Positions 56,319 through 64,000 of a stretch of DNA of 64,000 nt are shown here, one piece after another. This DNA comes from Heliocidaris tuberculata (taxonomy: Eukaryota > Echinodermata > Echinoidea > Camarodonta > Echinometridae). Location of the stretch: the NCBI GenBank assembly GCA_025618425.1, contig CM046838.1, positions 7,773,655-7,837,654 of the forward strand, in the 5' to 3' direction. Positions within the stretch are counted from its first letter, which is position 1. Each line of letters begins with the position of its first letter. The position numbers and the translations under genes were made by a program. The notes under the pieces are model-generated. The model did not search any database, was not told the origin of the DNA, and saw only the letters and a program-made list of their open reading frames with translations.

Positions 56319-57556
56319 TTAAAGGGCAATCCAACCTTGGCAATAAGATGATTTCAGGATTCAAGATTCAAGATTCATTTATTTCACTCAATATAGAGAC
56401 ATTATACATATAAAAGTGCATAATTGCACATAATGATCATACATATAAAATATGAATACATAAGAAGTACATTAAAAATAAACAATTGTATGGAAAAACA
56501 AGGGACATAAATGAGTGGGGATCGAGATTAAAGATCTAGAAAGATCTTGGCTATTCGATCCTGTGGTAAAAGAATTGTACTGGTGTATAGTTGCATGTAC
56601 ATGTACAATACAAAAGAACAAAAGAGGGCATGGGACGACGAGAAGGGGGATACAAAGAAGAGAGGGAAAGAAAAGGAAAGAAAGAATAAGGCTGGATGAA
56701 AGGGAAAGAGAAAGTGTAGAGAATCGAGAAGGGTATAATGAATAGAAGAAAACCGTTCTAGAAGACCCACTTACATAATTAATTGTAGAGGTACACATGT
56801 AACATACAAACATAACAAACTAGACTATTAAATGTACATGTAACATTGAAATAGAAGGGAGAAAAAAATATTGAGACTGTACATGTATATAGGAAACAAG
56901 CAAGTAAAACAGGTGACTCACGTACGAATGTGTAAAAGCTTTTCTTTGTATTGCTTTTTGAAAATATTGAGTGAGCTAGTCGATTTGAGATTAGTTGATT
57001 TGTGTGAAAGCAGAAAAATAAGAAAAACAGGATGGTGAAAGTTTAAAAGAAATCGGACAAGGACTATGAAAGTTATTGATGTTTGAAAAATGAGATCACT
57101 ATATCTATGCGAATCTCAAATTGGCAAGTTGGTGAGTCAATTGTGACATTTTTGTGGACATCTCTCCCATTGTACACAAAAATATCATTAATTTGCGGTT
57201 TTTTTCAAGGCGCTTTTACCCTCGGGGCAGTGCTCAAAATATGTTGGAGATAGCATATTGTTTAACACAGGTCCTCATGAACGAAAAAAATCCTACTGAG
57301 TAATGCATTTTGAAAAAGTGACATTTTAGTCATTTTGTGTGTTAGAGCAAATGAGGGAGTTGTCCACAGCTACATCGCAGTAACATTACCTATTCGGCCA
57401 ATTTGAAATCCCCATATGCATAGTGACTACAACTTTCAAAAATTCATAACTTTCTTATTGCTTGTCCGATTTCATTCAAACTTTCACCAATCTGCTTCTC
57501 TGATTTTTCCCCTTTCTTTCAAAGCAACTTGCTAATAAGGTTGGATTTCCCTTTAA
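56319..57556 (+). mobile_element. TTAA MITE, family B, with LINE tail inserted
   Basis: TTAAAGGGCAATCCAACCTT ... AAGGTTGGATTTCCCTTTAA, as in 31235-31832. The copy is interrupted at GATGATTT by 56355-56995, flanked by TGATTT on both sides. The insert begins CAGGATTCAAGATTCAAGAT, which on the - strand is a LINE (GAATCTT)n tail, so it is a 5'-truncated - strand LINE of about 640 bp. Confidence 0.8.
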
Positions 57557-58480
57557 TGTTAGATATAAAATTCAGTAAAGTGTTACTGTTAGGTCTAACT
57601 TGTTTGAACTATGAATCATAATATTTAAACTGCTCCATACAGCCACAGGGATTTGTGTCTATTTGACACAATCGTGTTTACTTGTAGAACTAATAAACTT
57701 AGTCTTAGACCCTACTTATTTGAGCAGCTAGCATTGTCTACTGTAGTATAGGGTAGAGTCTAATTCTAACTTACAAGTTAATTTAGATCTAACAGTAACA
57801 ACACAGCAGTTTGAACACAGTTAGACTTAGACTAGTATCATTCTATGATCTAGCCTAGGACAAAGTCACTGGTCTAACTCTAAGGTCTAAGTTAACATTA
57901 CTCGTTAGATCTAACAACACAATAGTTACATCTAACATAGATCAACTAACTTAGTAACTTGTTGGAGATATCATTAATCATTCTATGATTTAGCCTATGG
58001 CTATGTTTAACTAACACTAACAGTTAGGACAAAGTCACTCAAAATTAGACTATTAGTCTAGGCCTAAACTTACGGCTAATAAGGTCTAACGTTTAATCTA
58101 AGTAAGATTTAACGTTACTAGGTCTAACTTTTAAGATATGAAGACAGTTAAACTCCCTTGCGTTAATATGAAAGAAATCCTTGCTAAAATTCATGTCAAA
58201 TATTTGGTGTCCAGACTTAGTGCCTAAGTTAGGCTTCCCGTTATTATACAGTGAAGCACAAGGTTACATCATTCATGACTTCATCATGTATTAAACGTCA
58301 ATAGTAGTTTGAGATCTAACTTAGATCTAATTCTAAAGTTTGACATAACGTTTGATTTAATTTAGACTAGTGTTAATGCTAAAGGTGAGATCTGTATAAT
58401 CTATAGATAATGTTAAAGCTCAAATTTGACAACTTTTACTTTTACAGCTCAAGTTCTTACTTTATAAGAGTTAATCATAT
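57557..58480. repeat. CTAAC/AGATC-rich degenerate tract
   Basis: Over 900 bp the words AGGTCTAAC, TAGATCTAAC and CTTAGAC recur at irregular spacing in both orientations. This looks like a very old degenerate array. No gene. Confidence 0.5.
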
Positions 58481-60584
58481 TCAACTCCGTTTAATACTAT
58501 AGAGAGTGTTCCCCGGACCCCCAAATAAATCCAACTTCCAAGACCAAGGTCACATTTTTTTACACTTAACAGTTAAGTAGAGTGTCTATTGTAATCTTAC
58601 TTTTTTTTTCATTATCAGTTTCTTAAAAGCATATCAAACTTTCTCTGCATCCATTTCTTGAGGCGTATTATACTCACATTCTTGGTGAAAACAGACTCTG
58701 AAGTGTCCAACTAAGTCTGTCCAAAACACAGCACAGCCATTTTGCAATTGATGTGTCCCTGATGATGAAAATTGACCATTATGGCCACAAGAGGGGGTTG
58801 CTAGAAATTACAGTGTTCATCATTTTTGGTGGAATTATAAGGTTTTTTAAACAAAATTATGAGGTGATAGCTACTCAAAAAACTAAAGAGATATATTCAT
58901 TTTTTTATATCATACACATAAATACACATAAAGAAGAATTAGTGTTAAAAAAAACTTTGAAATACAGGCTCTAAACAGACGGACAGTATTTTGAGAAAAC
59001 ATCACTTTTATGTTAGATATTGCCATATATACGTGTATAAAATGAATTTTTGAAATTACAATTATACATGGTTAAAACCCAAAATTGATTTTAAAAAATA
59101 CTTCTATAATTAGAACTTCTAAAGCTGAATTGAATACATGCCAAAAATTAAAAATTGTAATTTTTGACATTCTTTCAAATTTTGAGCCAAAAATGGCATT
59201 TTTAGGCAAAAATGCGCAGGACGGAATTCGATAGGATTTTAATTATTCTCCTGACAAGAAAATAAGAAATGCTACTTGCTGCATACCTTTACTTATATAA
59301 TACATGTAAGTTTACATTGAAGAACAATTTCACTAAAAACACAAGACTGATCGTAATTACGTTTCTATGGTAACAACATTTTTTGTAGGCGTGACGGGAC
59401 GGAATGATAGAATGGTGAAATTTTGTAAGACAGATTCAAATTAAAATTCTATCAAAGTTAAAATTGAAGACTAGCTCTGTTGTGATTTTTGACTAGTATG
59501 ATAGGCACATGACATTCAAACATCAAGCTAAGATTTTGGCCCTGTCACTTTTTTTAAAATTTGAAAATTGATGAATGAGTGTTGTGCCACAGGACGGAAT
59601 GCGACGGGACAGAACCTTTTGCACCATGTACAAAATGAATGGGGATTTTACAAAAAATTCAAAATATCCAACTGTACTTTTCCTTTTAAACTATGGTAGA
59701 ACTAAAATGTTAAGGCACAGGGATGTGGTAAGATTTATTGTTAATTCAAATTAAGAGAGAAAAATCACTGGAGAGGGTGGACACTTTTGTACCATGTGCA
59801 AAACAAATGGGGATTTTGAAAAGAAATTTTTGATATCATCAAATAGTTCTTTTCTCTAAAAAATTTTTGATAGAACTAAATTGTTCAGGTAAGAAAAGTG
59901 TCATTCTCTGATTGTTCATTCAAATTAAATGAATAAAAACTTGCTAAGGTTAAAAAAAGTATACAAACATCAAATGACATACATGGGACTGTACTTTCCA
60001 TGCAAAATTCCGTCCCGTCGCACCTACATATCCTTAAATACCCCCTACATGTGAATGCAATGGAACGGAAAAAAAAGTAACACATCATAATTCTTCTCGA
60101 AATATAAGGGGATCAATTTTAATGGTACAGAAGTGATGGTATGATAGTTCATTGATACCTTATAAGACCTCAGTCTATAAACCCCAGTTTATCCGACAAA
60201 AAAATAAAAAGGGGGTGTCACAGTGCCCCAAAATACAATTTTGCACTAAAAAGTTCAAATTTTAACCCAATTATAACAGAATATTGCCAGAACTGATATT
60301 GGGCATTGATTTGCATATAGTATTCCACCTCCAAATTTCAAATGCCCTTGCACTTTTTACTCAATAGCTTTTTCTATTAATTTCGTCCCGTCGCGCTGTG
60401 AGGGCGCTTTTTTCCATTTTAAAGGTCATTTTCAAAAAAACGCAATGTGATCATGAAGAGACATGTACATTTTCATAAACTACATATTCTCAGCTTTCAT
60501 GTGATATACAAAGGCAGACACAAATCTCAATTTGAAAATTTAGGGTTTATGTTGACTGCTTTTGGCTCAGATCGACCCATGTAC
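58481..60584. repeat. Intron 7; repeat with GACGGGACGGAA motifs
   Basis: 59140-59215 matches the inverse of 44280-44380. GACGGGACGGAAT-like words appear at 59393, 59595, 60005 (inverse) and 60385 (inverse). A - strand ATG near 58738 followed by AGAATGTGAGTAT (rc of 58670-58682) could be a first exon, but it meets a stop after nine codons. No gene supported. Confidence 0.45.
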
Positions 60585-60814
60585 CTTGAATCTTGAATTT
60601 TGAATCTTGAAGTGATCATCCATCTCCTTGAAGCTATGTCGGGATGATGTACATGTAAGTGCTGTGTGATGGTGAGAGGTGTCAGGGTGAAGCAGATATA
60701 TGCATAAATGTGTATATACAGTAGAATGAACTAAAGTTTCATTATAGTCATTGAAGTAATTCATTCACCAAACATTTCCATTACATGACTTTCCATCTGT
60801 CCTTTAATTTTCAG
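60585..60814 (+). other. Intron 7 end, with LINE-like tail
   Basis: CTTGAATCTTGAATTTTGAATCTTGAAG at 60585-60612 resembles a LINE (CTTGAAT)n 3' tail. The intron ends CCTTTAATTTTCAG. Confidence 0.6.
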
Positions 60815-60946
60815 AGTGTGAAGAGGAGAAATTTGGTGTGGATTGTCTTCAGTCATGTCACTGTGCTGCACAGGCTTGTGAGACAGAGAGGGGTCTGTGC
60901 AATGGACAATGCAACAATAACTGGATTGAACCAGATTGCCAAACAA
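60815..60946 (+). CDS. Tie: Tie-like receptor exon 8: EGF-like unit 5
   Basis: 132 nt, residues 413-456, phase 1-1, between TTTCAG and GTAATT. CEEEKFGVDCLQSCHC, CETERGLC, CNNNWIEPDC: the F/Y-G-x-x-C-x-x-x-C-x-C start shared with units 3 and 4, so it belongs to the same array although it lies 25 kb downstream. The donor is weaker than those of exons 4-6. A hAT-like element begins 77 bp after it. Confidence 0.87.
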
Positions 60947-61022
60947 GTAATTGTTTTCTCAGTTTACTAGGGTTAGATACACATGTACATGTGCATGTAC
61001 ATGTACATGTTTGAATGTTATC

Positions 61023-61384
61023 CAGGGCTGTCAACCCTCCGGCATTTGGAGGGAGTCTCACACCACGATGCTAATTCTCCCGCCGTCCTTCCAACGTCAA
61101 AGCGGGAGACTCCCGCCACGACGCCCTTCCTCCCGCTCTCCCGCCAAGCATGTAAATCTCCCGCTTTATGAAAAAAACCTCCCTCCAAACGTGTAAAATG
61201 ATAGCTTGTCAGAGATTTTTGGACTTCAAAAGAGACCCCAAAATGCTGAGGACCTTTTTTTTTTTTTTTTTTGCTTGGCAGAGATTTTTGGACTTCAAAA
61301 GAGACCCCAAAAATTGGAGGGCAAGGCGAAGGAAAAAAAATCACGAATCTCCCTCCAGGCAGTTCCCCAAAGTTGACAGCCCTG
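61023..61384. mobile_element. hAT-like MITE, 362 bp
   Basis: TIRs CAGGGCTGTCAACCCTCCGG and the inverse of CAAAGTTGACAGCCCTG, directly flanked by TGTTATC on both sides (61016-61022, 61385-61391). The interior is rich in CTCCCGCC motifs, with an internal duplication of GAGATTTTTGGACTTCAAAA around a T run. No transposase. Confidence 0.8.
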
Positions 61385-61460
61385 TGTTATCTGAATTCTG
61401 TTTCCACTACTTGTACATGTACCTGTATGTTCAGGAAATTGTTACTATTGTTTGCTCAGT

Positions 61461-62138
61461 ATGACATGTCACCCTCCACCACAAAACGACCAATACATGT
61501 AAGTCAGAAATTTGTTTTTTTAACATTTAAACACAGTTTGAAAAGCTTAGATTCTAAGCTTTAAAATGATATATAACTTGTCTTGTATGGACTAAGCAAG
61601 CCCTTCTAAATTATAATGAGAATGTCAATGTGTCAGGCTAATGGCAAAAACAATAGAGAAAACAGGCTCTAAAGAAGCGTGACCACTTAAGAGCGCCTAA
61701 TCTGTGTGTTATTGTTTGTCGCACAAAAGGTTGAGTCAAAACTCCCTAGCATACAATGTGAAGACGTAATTGGACTGTGTTGAAACTTTCCATACCTTTA
61801 GAATAGATATATTTCTTTCTTTTTTTAGATTTTGAATATCAGACATTGCATAGTTTTGAAGCTATACCAGAAAAGCGATGTGAGGTACAGTCCCAACCAG
61901 TTGACGTACAAAATTTGAATGTCCAGGGAAACATGGTCATTTTGAATGAGAATAAAAACATATTTCAACATGGTATTTTAACCTGAAATTTTGTCAGATG
62001 GTAAATTAATAAATGAACTTTCAGAAAATACAGAAAATGTAGAATAAAAATTTCCACCCCAAACCACCCTTTTCAGCTGTTTACTCTAAAACTCGCATTG
62101 CAACTTATTGGTCGTTTTGTGATGGAGGGTCACATATT
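61461..62138. mobile_element. TIR element, uninterrupted copy (678 bp)
   Basis: ATGTCACCCTCCACCACAAA ... TTTTGTGATGGAGGGTCACAT. Same element as the LINE-interrupted copy at 37175-39470, aligning through TTGTATGGACTAAGC, TTAAGAGCGCCTAAT and TTTGAATATCAGACA. It serves as the empty-site reference for that LINE insertion. No coding region. Confidence 0.8.
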
Positions 62139-62574
62139 GTAAAGACATCTATATTTTAATGAATTTCTCATATTTGCTCTTTAGTGAGCAAAAGATCAAT
62201 GTAAATCTTTCTGAAAATTTTTCAAAAATCAGTTGTGCCCAAATATTCATCAGTCATTGGAAAATCTTTGTAACACTAAAGAATATTCTGAAATGGATTG
62301 ATATTATTATTGATTATGGTGAACTGTTTTTTACATTGCATGTATGGTTTGCTTGCCATATTGTTGTTAGGTACATGTATATTATGCGAACAGATTTTGA
62401 GAAAGATAATCAAATTCAAATCTTCTTTTACTTTTTGATGTCTTGTGTTCTTGCTTAATTCTTGACAGGAACACCAAGACTTTGCAGTGACTGGGTTACA
62501 ATCTTCTCTTGGTGTGCATACTAGTAGTGTAGACACATATTTAGTGTTTCATATTTTTGCTTGGTTCTGGACAG
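62139..62574. other. Intron 8 3' part
   Basis: AT-rich. It contains a decoy acceptor at 62462-62469 (TTGACAG before GAACACC) that resembles the true one (CTGGACAG before GAATAAC); no coding similarity follows the decoy. Confidence 0.6.
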
Positions 62575-62859
62575 GAATAACAAGATTAGTTCCAGTGAGA
62601 GTGAATCCATACCAACCATCCACCCTCACATGTTATGTTGAGGGTAACCCTCCTCCTGATGAGACATCAGTCAATCTCTATCGATATGCTGGAGATACAT
62701 ATAACACCACTGGAATCTTCAGGACAGCCAGCGATGTTTCAGGGTCAGAACGTGCTGTTGTCTTTGATATTGATAGTGTAAATCCCGAGGATAATGTGTA
62801 TGTTTGCTATCTGTTAGTTGGAAATAATGGGTCTCTCTCAATCACCAATCCGACCTATG
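62575..62859 (+). CDS. Tie: Tie-like receptor exon 9: third Ig-like domain
   Basis: 285 nt, residues 457-551, phase 1-1, between CTGGACAG and GTGAGT. Cys476 (LTCYVEGNPPPDE) and Cys534 (VYVCYLLVGNNG) are the Ig disulfide pair; GNPPP after the first cysteine is typical of I-set/Ig-C2 domains. In Tie receptors one Ig domain follows the EGF array and precedes three FN3 repeats, so position and type agree. Sequons NTT (500) and NGS (541). The gene continues past the window. Confidence 0.87.
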
Positions 62860-63847
62860 GTGAGTATACTACACGTACACGGTATTGTCTGTTCATTTAA
62901 ATGTGCCCTAAGATGCCAAATCTCTGTTTTGTAAAAAAAAGAATATAAATGTGCTTTTGGCATATGTAGATTTATTGCAAATTCCATGAGAGTTTTTTTT
63001 TTGTATAGCTAGTGAAACAAAGCTGTTTGCATTATAAATATGTTATGCTACTGCGCCTCACTTAGCACCAATATTTAACAGAGAAAAATAATGTGGCAAT
63101 CCAGGCTTCGCCACATGGTGGGAAAAGAGTTAAGGAGCATGTCCTGGCCCCCTCCTCAAAGAGAAAGTACTAAAACAGCCAAACAAACAAATAAACAAAT
63201 TAGCTACATATACATGTATACATGTATGTATGGTGGAAAAATTATAGCATATGCATAAACTTTTTATAATTCTAGACAAATGACAGAGCTTACATTTACA
63301 TGTAGGTCTACCTGAACATCTAAGTAGCTTCTTTACATATACCAATATGTATATAAATTACTTAACAAACTTGTAAATGTACATATTTTATTTGTTATTG
63401 TTGTTATTGCTGGGTTTATTAAAGAAAAAAACCCCCACTTCAGACATGCAGCTCGAGAGATGAAACTTCTGCATCAATGTGAAAATCACATTGTTATTGA
63501 GGTACATGTATCATAATTGAAGTAAACATATATTTTGTATACATGACAATCAAACAGTTAAACTTGAAAATATTATTCCATTATTGTTGAATAGACATAT
63601 CTAAAATCAATGACAAATTTTACATGGAAAAAAAGGAGTAAAAAATGGCCATAAGAATGTGTAATTCTGTTTCTAACATGGTGGCAAAATGTAAATTCTA
63701 TATAAAAGTGTGCAATACTGTTTCAAGTCTAGAACTACGTGTACATGTACATGTATATGTGGTACATGTAGCTTTACAGTATGGTATTTCAGTAAAACAT
63801 GCATTATTATTATTATTCTATTATTACAACATTATTTCCTACGTTAG
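62860..63847. other. Intron 9, nothing recognised
   Basis: AT-rich, with frequent ACATGTA motifs. No element termini or exon seen. Confidence 0.55.
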
Positions 63848-63941
63848 AGGGAATCCTTTCAATGTGGTTTATTCTGTCACAATAGAAATTCGACGTTACG
63901 GTGAAAGTGACCGTGCGTTAAGGCGAATGATAACAACAGGC
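63848..63941 (+). pseudogene. Possible remnant of an Ig3-like exon
   Basis: YVRGNPFNVVYSVTIEIRRYG resembles YVEGNPPPDETSVNLYRYAG of exon 9 in spacing (YV-x-GNP ... SV ... RY), but it lacks the cysteine and its frame does not fit a phase-1 acceptor. It is cut by a hAT-like end at 63942. Could be chance. Confidence 0.25.
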
Positions 63942-64000
63942 CAGTGACGTACCCAGGATTTTTTAAAGGAGGGTGTTTTTTTATCCCAAAATTCTCTGAC
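63942..64000. mobile_element. Left end of a hAT-like element, cut by window edge
   Basis: CAGTGACGTACCCAGGATTT followed by poly-T and a G-rich stretch, like the CAGTGGCGGATCCAGG element at 21655-21811. The other end is outside the window. Confidence 0.55.

Larger units (their letters stand above)
18978..62859 (+). other. Tie: Gene span: Tie-like receptor tyrosine kinase, 5' part
   Basis: Nine exons join without frame break to 551 codons plus one base: signal peptide, Ig, Ig, five EGF-like units, Ig. All internal exons are symmetric phase 1-1. The call rests on domain order (Ig-Ig-EGF array-Ig, as in Tie1/Tie2) and on family-specific blocks: RLIVR followed by CPAGKWGP at the Ig2/EGF1 boundary, and FCLPDPYGCSC in the second EGF unit. 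Vertebrate Tie has three EGF units followed by Ig3 and FN3 repeats; here five EGF exons precede Ig3. The FN3, transmembrane and kinase exons are not in the window. Intron 1 is 8.6 kb and intron 7 is 25 kb, both swollen by transposons. By family role the product is a surface receptor for secreted ligands; the ligand in this animal is unknown. Confidence 0.88.

Noticed and set aside
62462..62575. Upstream TTGACAG as the acceptor of exon 9
   Set aside because: The sequence following it in phase 1 has no Ig similarity; the acceptor at 62567-62574 keeps frame and similarity.

Overview
The window looks like invertebrate deuterostome DNA, most likely an echinoderm (sea urchin-like). The grounds are AT-rich sequence, many kb-scale introns, abundant ACATGTAC motifs, LINE 3' tails ending in (TGAAT)n or (CTGAAT)n, and dense TTAA-flanked, hAT-like and foldback DNA elements. 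The species assignment is an inference. No prokaryotic gene organisation, CRISPR array, rRNA or tRNA gene was seen.

Main gene: the 5' two-thirds of a Tie-family (angiopoietin-receptor-like) receptor tyrosine kinase gene lies on the + strand from 18978 to beyond the right edge. Nine exons could be read by eye: 18978-19038 signal peptide, 27606-27926 Ig, 30446-30715 Ig, then five EGF-like exons (33173-33307, 34313-34474, 34939-35070, 35616-35771, 60815-60946), and 62575-62859 Ig. Every junction is phase 1 with GT/AG sites, giving 551 codons of ectodomain. The FN3 repeats, membrane span and kinase must lie past 64000. Vertebrate Tie has three EGF units; this gene shows five.

Left flank (1-18.0 kb): no intact gene. 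On the - strand are two decayed copies of receptor exons 6 and 7 (6552-3497 and 3153-2983). The exon-6 copy is split by a 2.9-kb foldback transposon (3527-6442) that itself carries a TA-flanked MITE. The exon-7 copy has a premature stop and a 15-bp internal duplication. The rest is LINE 3' ends, local duplications and microsatellites.

Introns 1-6 (19.0-35.6 kb) carry several recognisable elements: TTAA-flanked MITEs of three families, a hAT-type element with hexanucleotide arms and an 8-bp TSD with a second hAT-like element nested inside, a C/G-rich foldback, a 1.25-kb polypyrimidine minisatellite, and a partial duplicate of exon 5.

Intron 7 (35.8-60.8 kb, 25 kb) is a nest of insertions. It holds a LINE fragment inside a TIR element and then tandemly duplicated, a mariner-like TIR element, a 2-kb foldback made of GGTCTAAT units, and a satellite with (CGCG) tracts interrupted by a TTAA-flanked element carrying a THAP exon and a P2RX7-C-like fragment (Kolobok-type by inference). 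On the - strand it also holds a frameshifted pseudogene of a large uncharacterised protein family (53710-50140) and, upstream of that, four tandem copies of an 83-87 nt exon, two of them open and two broken.
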